From positions 3,162,001 to 3,226,000 of the forward strand of contig NZ_JAFBBU010000001.1 of NCBI RefSeq assembly GCF_016907385.1: a stretch of 64,000 bases of DNA, given 5' to 3'. Origin of the DNA: Subtercola frigoramans. Its GTDB lineage: Bacteria; Actinomycetota; Actinomycetes; Actinomycetales; Microbacteriaceae. Shown one piece after another: positions 34,895-43,246 of the stretch. Positions within the stretch are counted from its first letter, which is position 1. Each line of letters begins with the position of its first letter. A program made the translations under genes and the position numbers. The notes below the pieces were generated by a model. That model saw nothing but the letters and a program-made list of their open reading frames with translations. It had not been told where the DNA came from and did not search any database.

Positions 34895-36337
34895 ATGTCA
34901 CTCACACCCATGCCCGAAGTCCTGGCAGCTCTGCGCGCAGGCAAGCCCGTGATCGTCGCCGATGACGAAGACCGTGAGAACGAGGGCGACGCGATCCTCG
35001 CGGCCGAGCTCGCGACCCCCGAGTGGATCGCCTGGATGGTGCGCAACACCTCCGGCTTCCTCTGCGCCCCGATGACCGTCGAGCGCGCCGCCGCCCTTGA
35101 GCTGCCTCCGATGGTGGAGCGCAACGAAGACTCCCGCCGCACCGCCTACACAATCACCGTCGATGCGTCGTCACCGATCGTCACCACGGGCATCAGCGCC
35201 GCCGATCGCGCCTTCACCCTGCGCGCGCTGGCAGACGGCGCCTCGACGCCGGCCAGCTTCATCCGTCCCGGTCATGTCTTGCCGGTCGTCGCCGTCGCCG
35301 GCGGTGTTCGCGAGCGCCCGGGCCACACGGAGGCGTCTGTCGAACTGATGCAGTTGGCTGGGCTCTCGCCGGTCGGCGTGATCGGCGAGATCGTGAGCAC
35401 CGACGGCTCCATGGCACGGATGCCCGAACTCCTCGAGATCGCAGCCCGCGAGGGTCTGCCCGTGACGACCATCGAGGCGCTCATCGTCTGGCTGAACGAA
35501 GCCGATGCGCGGGCAGAGGCCGGAACGGCTCTCGCCGTGGACGGCAACGAGGACGCCCCCGTCGTCGGGGCTGACACCGCCCTTTCTGACGCGGACAGCC
35601 ACGGCTCGAGCAACACTGTCTCGAGCAGTAGTGGCTCGGCTAGTGCTGGCTCGACCAGTAGTGGCTCGACCAGTCGAGACGACCAGCGACCGACGCTCGG
35701 GTCGCGCATGGACCACGTGCCCGTCGATCTCGTAGACCGCGTCGAGTTCGCAGTCGAGACCCTGGTGCCGACCATCCACGGCACATTCCGGTTTCGCGCC
35801 TACCACGATCTGGTCTCCGGCGCAGATCACCTTGCCGTGATCGCCGGTGACCCGTCAGACCCGAGCTCCGTCGTGCGGATCCACTCTGAATGCCTCACCG
35901 GCGAGGCCTTCGGTTCGCTGAAGTGCGAGTGTGGCCCTCAGCTCACTGCGTCACTCGACCTCATCGCCGAGCTCGGCGGTGTGGTGATCTACCTGCGCGG
36001 CCACGAAGGTCGGGGAATCGGGCTCATCAACAAGCTGCGTGCGTACCAATTGCAGGAAGACGGGCTCGATACCCTCGACGCGAACCTCGCCCTCGGGCTC
36101 CCCGGCGATGTGCGCGACTACGGCGCAGCTGTCGCAATCCTCGAGGACCTGGGGCTCACCCATGTACGGCTGCTGACGAACAACCCCGAAAAGGTGCGCC
36201 AGCTCGAAGAGCGCGGCATCACCGTCGTCGAACGGGTGCCGCTGATCGTCGGCCGTGGCTCGGCGAACTCGTCGTACCTGGATGCCAAGCGCGACCGCAT
36301 GGGTCACCTGCTGCCCCTCCCGACCCTCGTCGAGTAA
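34895..36337 (+). CDS. ribBA: bifunctional DHBP synthase / GTP cyclohydrolase II
   Basis: 480 residues. The N-terminal RibB domain has VADDEDRENEGDAI and makes dihydroxybutanone phosphate from ribulose-5-phosphate. The C-terminal RibA domain has HSECLTGEAFGSLKCECGPQ (zinc Cys residues) and RGHEGRGIGLINK and opens GTP. Between them lies an unusual linker of about 40 residues rich in Ser/Gly/Thr (about residues 235-265), coded by repeated AGTAGTGGCTCG-like units near 35609-35675. ATG 34895 follows GAGGAGCC. It supplies both starting branches of riboflavin synthesis. Confidence 0.95.
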   Translation: MSLTPMPEVLAALRAGKPVIVADDEDRENEGDAILAAELATPEWIAWMVRNTSGFLCAPMTVERAAALELPPMVERNEDSRRTAYTITVDASSPIVTTGISAADRAFTLRALADGASTPASFIRPGHVLPVVAVAGGVRERPGHTEASVELMQLAGLSPVGVIGEIVSTDGSMARMPELLEIAAREGLPVTTIEALIVWLNEADARAEAGTALAVDGNEDAPVVGADTALSDADSHGSSNTVSSSSGSASAGSTSSGSTSRDDQRPTLGSRMDHVPVDLVDRVEFAVETLVPTIHGTFRFRAYHDLVSGADHLAVIAGDPSDPSSVVRIHSECLTGEAFGSLKCECGPQLTASLDLIAELGGVVIYLRGHEGRGIGLINKLRAYQLQEDGLDTLDANLALGLPGDVRDYGAAVAILEDLGLTHVRLLTNNPEKVRQLEERGITVVERVPLIVGRGSANSSYLDAKRDRMGHLLPLPTLVE

Positions 36338-36423
36338 GGCCCCCGGGCATCCAGCCCGTCCCCCACAACCGCGCATTTCACCGCACTCCCAACCCGAACC
36401 CCAACCCGAAAGGATGCCCGCGC

Positions 36424-36906
36424 ATGGCCGGCACCGGAATCCCCACCTCCACCACTCTCGACGGCACCGGGCTCAAGGTGACGATCGTCGCCGGCCGCTG
36501 GCACGACGTGATCAGCAACGGGCTGCTCGCCGGGGCCCATCGCGCTCTCGAGGAGGCGAACGTCGAGATCACGGAGATCCGCGTCGCCGGGAGCTTCGAG
36601 CTTCCGGTCGTCAGCCGCGCCGCGCTCGAGGCGGGCGCAGACGCCGTCGTCGCCCTCGGCGTCATCATCCGCGGTGGAACCCCGCACTTCGAGTATGTCT
36701 CCGACGCTGCGACCTCCGGCCTCTCGCAGGTGAGCATCCTCACGGGCAAGCCGGTCGGGTTCGGCGTGCTCACTCTCGACGACGAGGCCCAGGGCCTCGA
36801 CCGCGCCGGACTCCCAGGTTCCAAGGAGGACAAGGGCCGCGAGGCCGCCGAAGCTGCGGTCGCCACGGCCCTCACCCTGCGCGCCCTCCTCCCCGAGCAT
36901 CCATAA
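36424..36906 (+). CDS. ribH: 6,7-dimethyl-8-ribityllumazine synthase
   Basis: Last gene of the operon, 160 residues. It condenses the ribitylamino-uracil with dihydroxybutanone phosphate. Typical motifs are TIVAGRWHDVISNGLL, VAGSFELPV, ALGVIIRGGTPHFEYV and VGFGVLTLDDEAQGLDRAG (slightly modified from the usual TEQAxxRAG). AAAGGA lies 12 bases before the ATG. A 30-bp perfect inverted repeat follows 12 bases after the stop. Confidence 0.95.
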   Translation: MAGTGIPTSTTLDGTGLKVTIVAGRWHDVISNGLLAGAHRALEEANVEITEIRVAGSFELPVVSRAALEAGADAVVALGVIIRGGTPHFEYVSDAATSGLSQVSILTGKPVGFGVLTLDDEAQGLDRAGLPGSKEDKGREAAEAAVATALTLRALLPEHP

Positions 36907-36918
36907 CCCCCCCTCCCT

Positions 36919-36995
36919 TCCTCCCAGTGAGTGTCCCAACTTCTGCTGCTCTGGCGCCCGAATCCCAGCAGAAGTTGGGACACTCACTGGGAGGA
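36919..36995. repeat. 30-bp perfect inverted repeat after ribH
   Basis: Arms at 36919-36948 and 36966-36995 are exactly complementary over 30 bases; the core is GTGTCCCAACTTCTGCTG. The loop is 17 bases. There is no T tract. It is probably a terminator or a fifth palindromic element family (GTGTCCC...GGGACAC). Confidence 0.85.
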
Positions 36996-37162
36996 CGCGG
37001 GGGGGGCGGGAGCTTTGGGGCGGGGGGCGGAGCGGGTTGGATGGCGCGTATTGTAGATGGGCGGCCACCAGCCGCCTCACCGTCACGCCGTGGTCGACTC
37101 TTCGCGCCCGATCGACGCGTTCTTCCCGGTTGTGTTTGACCGTTCTCCTGCTGAAAGCCGTT

Positions 37163-38548
37163 ATGTCTTCGCCCACGTTCGCCCCGCCCGCCGCCGTCAA
37201 CACCCGCTCGAGAGTCGTTCTCGCCAGTCTCATCGGCACCTCGATCGAGTTCTACGACTTCTACGTCTACGCCACTGCCGCCGTGCTGGTGTTCCCGAAG
37301 CTGTTCTTCCCGACCACCGACCCCAACGTAGGCCTGCTGACCTCGTTCGCGGTCTTCGGGGTGGCGTTCGTTGCGCGGCCCATCGGCTCGATCATCTTCG
37401 GGCACTTCGGTGACCGGATCGGCCGCAAGAAGACCCTCGTCGCGTCGCTTCTCACCATGGGCATCGCGACCGTGCTCATCGGATTTCTGCCGACGTACGC
37501 CTCGATCGGCCTCTGGGCGCCCATTCTGCTGACCGTCATGCGCTTCGCCCAGGGCCTCGGCCTCGGCGGCGAATGGAGCGGCGCCGCGCTGCTCGCCACC
37601 GAGAACGCCCCGGCCGGCAAGCGAGCGATCTACGGCACCTTCCCGCAACTCGGTGCTCCGATCGGCTTCATCATCGCCAACGGCGTGTTCCTCTGGCTGA
37701 ACCTCGGCATGTCTGCAGCCGACTTCGCGAGCTGGGGCTGGCGTGTGCCGTTCATCGCGAGCGCCGTGCTCGTCGTAATCGGGCTGTACGTGCGCTTCAA
37801 GCTGGTCGAGACGCCGGCCTTCCAGAAGGTCATCGACGCGGGCGAGGTCGCGGCCGTACCCGTGGCACGGGTGTTCAAGACCAGCTGGCGCCCGCTCATC
37901 CTGGGCACGTTCATCATGCTCGCCACGTACACGCTGTTCTACCTGATGACAACGTTCACGCTGACGTTCGGCACCGCGTTCTCGTCTGCCACTGCGGCCA
38001 AGGCTGCGGCCGACAAGGCAGGCACGACCTTCAATCCGGCCACCTTCACACCCGGTCTCGGTTTCAACCGCAACGACTTCTTGATCATGCTCATCATCAG
38101 CGTCGTGTTCTTCGGCATCTTCACCCTGGTGTCTGGCCCGCTCGCCGAGCGCTTCGGGCGTCGCAAGACGCTCATCGTCACAACGATCGGCATCCTGGTG
38201 TTCGGCCTGCTGTTCGTGCCGCTGTTCGGGGCCGGAACCGTCGGAACGATGGCCCTGCTCATCATCGGCTTCACCCTCATGGGCCTCACCTTCGGCCCGA
38301 TGGGCGCCGTGCTGCCCGAACTCTTCCCCGCGAACGTGCGGTACACCGGCTCGGCAATCAGCTACAACTTCGCGTCGATCCTCGGTGCGGCCGTGGCCCC
38401 GTTCATCGCGGTCGCACTCTGGCAGGCTGCCGGCGGCAGCCCTGTCTGGGTGGGCGTGTACCTCAGCGCGATGGCCGTGATCACGCTGATCGCACTCATC
38501 ATCAGCAAAGAGACCCGAGACGTCGACTACGACTCCAACCTGTCCTGA
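37163..38548 (+). CDS. MFS transporter, metabolite:H+ symporter (MHS) family
   Basis: 461 residues with about 12 TM helices. IGTSIEFYDFYVYATAAVLV at the start and HFGDRIGRKKTLVASL between TM2 and TM3 are hallmarks of the MHS family (ShiA, ProP, KgtP relatives). A second RRKT motif, AERFGRRKTLIVTTIG, is present between TM8 and TM9. GLGLGGEWSGAALLATENAP is also family-typical. The substrate is probably an organic acid, betaine or shikimate-like compound but cannot be chosen from sequence. ATG 37163 gives the canonical N-terminus. Confidence 0.9.
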   Translation: MSSPTFAPPAAVNTRSRVVLASLIGTSIEFYDFYVYATAAVLVFPKLFFPTTDPNVGLLTSFAVFGVAFVARPIGSIIFGHFGDRIGRKKTLVASLLTMGIATVLIGFLPTYASIGLWAPILLTVMRFAQGLGLGGEWSGAALLATENAPAGKRAIYGTFPQLGAPIGFIIANGVFLWLNLGMSAADFASWGWRVPFIASAVLVVIGLYVRFKLVETPAFQKVIDAGEVAAVPVARVFKTSWRPLILGTFIMLATYTLFYLMTTFTLTFGTAFSSATAAKAAADKAGTTFNPATFTPGLGFNRNDFLIMLIISVVFFGIFTLVSGPLAERFGRRKTLIVTTIGILVFGLLFVPLFGAGTVGTMALLIIGFTLMGLTFGPMGAVLPELFPANVRYTGSAISYNFASILGAAVAPFIAVALWQAAGGSPVWVGVYLSAMAVITLIALIISKETRDVDYDSNLS

Positions 38549-38563
38549 CGCGTGAACTGCGCC

Positions 38564-38619
38564 GTCGACTTTCCCGATGGTGCAGCTTCTGCGGCATTTC
38601 GTTGCACAAACGGGCAAGT
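38564..38619. repeat. intergenic palindromic element, family 3 copy 2
   Basis: Begins GTCGACTTTCCCGATGGTGC and ends GTTGCACAAACGGGCAAGT. Ends ACTTTCCCG and CGGGCAAGT are inverted with one mismatch. It matches the element between cdd and deoA. Confidence 0.75.
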
Positions 38620-38712
38620 GGATGCCCGGCTCACCCCGCGCAAAGTGAACCAGCGCGCGGGGTAGGCCCGGGCATCCATCACACCGTCAGTCGGGAACGA
38701 TAGAAAGTACTC

Positions 38713-40938
38713 ATGAGCACAGCAGATTCACGGGCCACCGCAGGTGCAAGCCGCGCGAGCGCAGCCAGCCCACGGGGTCGCAGCAGGGGCAGCGGGCGAG
38801 GCCGACGCGACAAAGACAACGGCCCGCGCGCGAAGTTCACAGACCTGCTGCCCTACCTGCTCGAGCACAAGAAGGTCCTTGCGCTCGTGATCGGCCTGAG
38901 CATCCTCGGTGCCGCAGCCAGCCTCGCCCAGCCCCTGCTCGTGAGCCAGGTCATCACCCAGGTCACGGCCGGCAACCCACTGAACGGGCTCGTCTGGCTG
39001 CTGGTGATTCTCGTCGTTCTGTCCGGCCTCATCAGCGGCTTTCAGCACTACCTGCTGCAGCGCACCGGCGAGGGCGTCGTGCTGTCGAGCCGCAAGCAGC
39101 TGGTGCGCCGGATGCTCAACCTCCCCATCCGCGAATTCGACACCCGCCGCACGGGCGACCTGGTCTCGCGGGTCGGCTCCGACACCACCCTGCTCCGCGC
39201 CGTGCTCACGCAGGGACTTGTCGATGCACTCGGAGGGTCGCTGGTCTTCGTCGGCGCGCTCATCGCGATGCTGATCATCGACCCCGTGCTGCTCGGGCTC
39301 ACCGTTCTCGTCGTCGGCGTCTCGATCGTGGTCGTGGTGTTGCTCTCTGCGCGCATCCGTGTGGCCAGCCGTCAGGCGCAGGAGATGGTCGGCGACCTCG
39401 CAGCGAGCGTCGAGCGGGCCATCAGCGCCGTTCGCACGGTACGCGCGGCAAACGCCACCGAGCGCGAGATCAAGGCGGTTGAGAAAGACGCCGAGGGCGC
39501 CTGGGCCATGGGCATCAAGGTTGCGAAGATCTCGGCCCTCGTGGTCCCGGTCGCCGGGATCGCCATGCAGGTCGCCTTCCTCACCGTGATCGGTGTCGGC
39601 GGATACCGAGTTGCCAGTGGGGCGATCACCATCGCGTCTCTGGTGTCGTTCATCCTGTTCCTGTTCATGATGATCATGCCGCTGGGCCAGGCGTTCGGGG
39701 CGTTCACCTCGGTGAACTCCGCCCTCGGTGCGCTGGGCCGCATCCAGGAGATCATCACGCTGCCGAGTGAGGGTGAATTCGACCGCAAGCTCGCCCCGCT
39801 CGCCAGCAACGCCGAAGTGAGTGCCGCCGCATTCGCCCGTGCCGCCGCCAGCACGCCGATCGCCGTCGAGTTCGACGGCGTCGAGTTCGCGTACGCCGAA
39901 AGTGCCACGCCGGGTGACGGTGCTCCGGATGCGCAGGGTGTATTGTCAGGGCCTGGCACCGCGCTGCTCGCCGCGCACGGGCCGGTTGTCATGGCCGCTG
40001 GTGAGGTCGATACGGGCGCAACGAGTACCGCCACCGGAGCTCGCGGCGAAGTACCCGGCCCTGTCCGCGGGGAGTACCCGGGCGGATTCCCGGGCATAGT
40101 CTCTGGCGACATGCCTGGCGACATTCCCAATGAGATTTCCGGCGACGCCTCCCCCGAGCCCGCCTCGGCCGCGAGCTACCTCGCCGACTCCGGTGCGCGC
40201 GGCGGCACCGGGGCGGGCGTCGGCAGTCCGGGCACAGCTGATCCGGGCATCCGGAACACCACCGTTCTGCGCGGCGTGAGCTTCAGCGTGCCGCGGGGCC
40301 AGCGTGTGGCCCTGGTCGGGCCCTCTGGTGCGGGCAAGAGCACGATTCTTGCGCTCATCGAACGGTTCTACGACCCGACCTCCGGCGTGATTCGTGTCGG
40401 AGGCACCGACATCCGCCAGCTCGACCGCGAGGCCCTGCGCGCGCAGATCGGCTACGTCGAACAGGACGCCCCGGTGCTGGCCGGCAGCATCCGCTCGAAC
40501 CTGCTCCTGGCGTCGCCCGCAGCAACCGACGAGGAGTGCGTGGCCGTGCTGACGGCGGTCAACCTGCTCGAGGTGCTCGAGCGGTCGCCAGAGGGTCTGG
40601 ATGCTGCGGTCGGCGAAGAGGGCGTGATGCTCTCAGGCGGCGAACGCCAGCGCCTGGCCATCGCCCGTGCGCTTCTGGCTGCCCCGCCGATCCTGTTGCT
40701 CGATGAGTCGACCTCGAGCCTCGACGGACTCAACGAGCAGATGCTGCGCGAGGCGATCGATGCGGTCGCCGAGAACCGCACGCTGATCGTGATCGCACAT
40801 CGGCTGTCGACTGTCGTCGACTCCGACGTGATCATCGTTCTCGACCACGGCTCCGTGGTCGGTGTCGGCACGCACTCGGAGCTCGTCGTCTCGACGCCGC
40901 TGTACCGCGAGCTCGCAAAGCGCCAGCTGCTGGTCTAG
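38713..40938 (+). CDS. ABC exporter half-transporter (fused membrane and ATPase domains)
   Basis: 741 residues. The N-terminal basic tail is followed by a six-helix ABC_membrane domain (about residues 40-330, ending in SALGALGRIQEI) and a nucleotide-binding domain with Walker A GPSGAGKST (about 535), signature LSGGERQRLAIARALL (about 640) and Walker B ILLLDESTSSLD. Probably a homodimeric drug or lipid exporter. The ATPase domain is interrupted: its first strand, VEFDGVEFAYAE (about 385), is separated from TVLRGVSFSVPRGQ (about 514) by about 115 residues of Gly/Ala/Pro/Asp-rich sequence where a few residues are normal. Confidence 0.9.
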   Translation: MSTADSRATAGASRASAASPRGRSRGSGRGRRDKDNGPRAKFTDLLPYLLEHKKVLALVIGLSILGAAASLAQPLLVSQVITQVTAGNPLNGLVWLLVILVVLSGLISGFQHYLLQRTGEGVVLSSRKQLVRRMLNLPIREFDTRRTGDLVSRVGSDTTLLRAVLTQGLVDALGGSLVFVGALIAMLIIDPVLLGLTVLVVGVSIVVVVLLSARIRVASRQAQEMVGDLAASVERAISAVRTVRAANATEREIKAVEKDAEGAWAMGIKVAKISALVVPVAGIAMQVAFLTVIGVGGYRVASGAITIASLVSFILFLFMMIMPLGQAFGAFTSVNSALGALGRIQEIITLPSEGEFDRKLAPLASNAEVSAAAFARAAASTPIAVEFDGVEFAYAESATPGDGAPDAQGVLSGPGTALLAAHGPVVMAAGEVDTGATSTATGARGEVPGPVRGEYPGGFPGIVSGDMPGDIPNEISGDASPEPASAASYLADSGARGGTGAGVGSPGTADPGIRNTTVLRGVSFSVPRGQRVALVGPSGAGKSTILALIERFYDPTSGVIRVGGTDIRQLDREALRAQIGYVEQDAPVLAGSIRSNLLLASPAATDEECVAVLTAVNLLEVLERSPEGLDAAVGEEGVMLSGGERQRLAIARALLAAPPILLLDESTSSLDGLNEQMLREAIDAVAENRTLIVIAHRLSTVVDSDVIIVLDHGSVVGVGTHSELVVSTPLYRELAKRQLLV

Positions 40939-40967
40939 CGCGGCGGGCCGGAGCGCGGCTGCGGAAC

Positions 40968-41027
40968 CGTCGGAGAATCCCAGCCGCCTCGGCGAACACG
41001 GCGGTACTGGCGCGGTTTCTCCGACGA
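40968..41027. repeat. intergenic palindromic element, family 2 copy 2
   Basis: Left end CGTCGGAGAATCC and right end GGTTTCTCCGACGA are near-perfect inverted repeats. It lies between the convergent ABC exporter and folD genes, the same context as copy 1. Confidence 0.75.
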
Positions 41028-41102
41028 TTTCACACACCGGTGTGCACGCGCGATCCGCGTGCCACCGGTGACTATGCATGCAAGAGGGCTGGCGAACCCG
41101 AG

Positions 41103-41978
41103 TCAGGCCGTGGCAGCGGCGCCAGCCAGCTCGTACTGCAGTTCTGCCGCGCGCAGGGTGTTCACCAGCAACATCGCGATCGTCATCGGCCCGACGCCGC
41201 CGGGAACGGGCGTGATGAGCCCCGCCACCTCGGCCGCTGGGCCGAAGTCGACGTCGCCCGACAGGCCCTCGGGCCCGCGGTGGATGCCTACGTCGATCAC
41301 GGTCGCGCCGGGCTTGATGTGCTCGGCTGTGATCAAGCCTTTCACCCCGACTGCCGCCACGACGATATCGGCCGCGCGACACACCTCCGCCAGGTTGCGC
41401 GTGCGAGAATGGGCAATCGTCACGGTCGCATTCCGATTCACGAGCAACTGGGCGACCGGTCGGCCGACGAGCTCAGAGCGACCGATGACCACGACGTTCG
41501 CGCCCTCGATCGGCACGTCGTACGCGTCGAGAAGCTCGATGACGCCCGCCGGAGTGCAGGGGCGCAGCCCGGGCTTCTGCTGCGCCAGCCGACCGACGCT
41601 CAGCGTCGTCAGGCCGTCCACGTCCTTCTCGAAGGGGATGAGGTCGATCAGCGGCGCAGCGTTCAGCTGCGCGGGTACCGGCAGCTGCAACAGGATGCCC
41701 GATACCTGCGGGTCGGCGGCCAGACGACGTAGCAGCGACTCGACCTCCGCCTGGCTCGCGTCTTCCGGCAGGTGCTGGTGCAGGTCTGCCATTCCAGAAG
41801 CGACCGTGGACTTGCGCTTGTTGGCGACGTACACCTCGGACGCCGGGTCACCGCCGACGAGTACCGTGGCGAGCCCCGGCTGCACGCCGGTTCTGGCGAT
41901 GAATGCCGAGACATCATCTTTCAGCGCTGCGCGGACGCGCGCAGCGACAGCCTTGCCGTCAATGAGACCTGCGGTCAC
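41103..41978 (-). CDS. folD: methylenetetrahydrofolate dehydrogenase/cyclohydrolase
   Basis: Bifunctional one-carbon enzyme of 291 residues. The catalytic region YVANKRKSTVASGM contains the conserved Tyr and Lys. GILLQLPVPAQL, VVIGRSELVGRPVAQLL (NADP site) and PVPGGVGPMTIAML are family signatures. The GTG start follows GGGAG. It lies 69 bp downstream of purU on the same strand; the two together would manage the formyl- and methylene-tetrahydrofolate pools. Confidence 0.96.
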   Translation of the reverse strand: MTAGLIDGKAVAARVRAALKDDVSAFIARTGVQPGLATVLVGGDPASEVYVANKRKSTVASGMADLHQHLPEDASQAEVESLLRRLAADPQVSGILLQLPVPAQLNAAPLIDLIPFEKDVDGLTTLSVGRLAQQKPGLRPCTPAGVIELLDAYDVPIEGANVVVIGRSELVGRPVAQLLVNRNATVTIAHSRTRNLAEVCRAADIVVAAVGVKGLITAEHIKPGATVIDVGIHRGPEGLSGDVDFGPAAEVAGLITPVPGGVGPMTIAMLLVNTLRAAELQYELAGAAATA

Positions 41979-42047
41979 CTGTCTACTCCCTCACAAAAGC
42001 CTTCGAGCACGTCACATGCGCCTGATGGCACAGTGACAGCCCGCCGA

Positions 42048-43016
42048 TCACAGAATCGTGGTCGAATTCCGGTATGTCATCACACGGTCTTCACAATGCC
42101 ACTGCACGGCCCGAGCGAGAACGCTGCGCTCCACCTCGGCGCCCCGACGCTCGAGCTCCCCCACGCTGTCGCGGTGCGAGACCCGAACCACGTCCTGCTC
42201 GATGATGGGGCCCTCGTCGAGGGTCGCCGTCGCGTAGTGTGCGGTCGCGCCGATCAGCTTGACTCCGCGCTCCTTGGCCTTCAGGTACGGCCCGGCACCG
42301 GCGAAAGCCGGAAGGAAGGAATGGTGGATGTTGATCACTGGGCAGCCGACATTGTCGAGGAAGTCCGCGGAGAGGATCTGCATGTAGCGGGCCATAACCA
42401 CGAGATCCACCTTGCCCGTCAGAAGCTCGAGTGCACGAGCTTCTGACTCGACCTTGGTCGCGCGGCTGATCGGAATGTGCACGAAGTCGATGCCGAAGCT
42501 GGCCACATCGGCGGCGAGGTCGGGGTGGTTCGAGATGACCATGGTCACGTTCATGTCGAGCTCGTTGCGCCTGTTGCGCCACAGCAACTCGAGCAGGCAG
42601 TGGTCGTACTTCGAGACCATGATCGCGACGCGCTTGGGTGTCGCAGCATCGGTGAGGGCGAACGTCATACCGAAGCGCTCGCCGACCTGGTCTGCGAACG
42701 CGGCGGTGAGCCCGGGCAGGGCTTCAGCGAGACCCTCGCGGTGGAAGACGGTGCGCTGGAAGAATTCGCCGTTCTCCGAGTCGGTGGAGAACTGCCCGAG
42801 TTCCACGATGTTCGCGCCGTGTTCGGCCAGGAAGCCGGCGACGGCAGCGACGATACCGGGCTGGTCAGCGCACTGGATCGTGAGGCGCCCGATGTCCTTG
42901 TTGGCCGCCGTCGACCCCGCGCCCGTCACGGTCGCGGTCGCCGTGGTGGCAAACGCGCCCGTCGAGTTCGGGGCATCGTGTACTGCGCCGCCAGCGGGCG
43001 ACTCTTCGGGCATCAT
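42048..43016 (-). CDS. purU: formyltetrahydrofolate deformylase
   Basis: Hydrolyses 10-formyl-THF to formate and THF, 322 residues. Residues 1-45 are a low-complexity Ala/Thr/Gly extension. An ACT domain follows (LTIQCADQPGIVAAVAGFLA) and then the formyltransferase-like catalytic domain with INIHHSFLPAFAGAGPY and the Asp in HYATATLDEGPIIEQDV. ATG 43016 (or the adjacent 43013) was chosen; the AAGGAG site lies 11 bases upstream. A GTG further upstream overlaps that site. Confidence 0.94.
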   Translation of the reverse strand: MMPEESPAGGAVHDAPNSTGAFATTATATVTGAGSTAANKDIGRLTIQCADQPGIVAAVAGFLAEHGANIVELGQFSTDSENGEFFQRTVFHREGLAEALPGLTAAFADQVGERFGMTFALTDAATPKRVAIMVSKYDHCLLELLWRNRRNELDMNVTMVISNHPDLAADVASFGIDFVHIPISRATKVESEARALELLTGKVDLVVMARYMQILSADFLDNVGCPVINIHHSFLPAFAGAGPYLKAKERGVKLIGATAHYATATLDEGPIIEQDVVRVSHRDSVGELERRGAEVERSVLARAVQWHCEDRVMTYRNSTTIL

Positions 43017-43151
43017 CGGTAGACGCACTCCTTCGGAACAGTTTCACTTCTAACGGTACCGGGTTCGCAGGGGCACTCAGCGCCGCCGCTGCCTGCGCGG
43101 GGGCGCTGCCGCAGCCACCCTGCGCCGCCGCTACCTGCGCCGCCTCCACCT

Positions 43152-43196
43152 GCGCCACCCCCACCAGCGCCACCCCCACCAGCGCCACCCCCACCT
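43152..43196. repeat. 15-bp minisatellite in the purU upstream gap
   Basis: Unit GCGCCACCCCCACCA, three near-perfect copies. Degenerate relatives extend back to about 43075. It lies in the 230-bp gap between the purU start and the stop of the rRNA methyltransferase gene, outside any supported coding sequence. Confidence 0.85.
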
Positions 43197-43246
43197 GCCA
43201 GCGCCCTCGCCGGGTGAGCGCGCGCGACGGCGTCTCGCTGCAGGCC

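Noticed and set aside
32604..34901. 765-codon minus-strand frame
   Set aside because: Antisense to the FMN riboswitch, ribD and ribE; its composition is that of a GC shadow.
36872..38617. 581-codon minus-strand frame rich in Glu/His/Arg
   Set aside because: Antisense to the MHS transporter; no recognisable domain.
43152..43196. Possible short Ala/Val repeat protein on the minus strand (GVALV units)
   Set aside because: The frame overlaps the purU start and has no start site or ribosome-binding site of its own; better viewed as a minisatellite.
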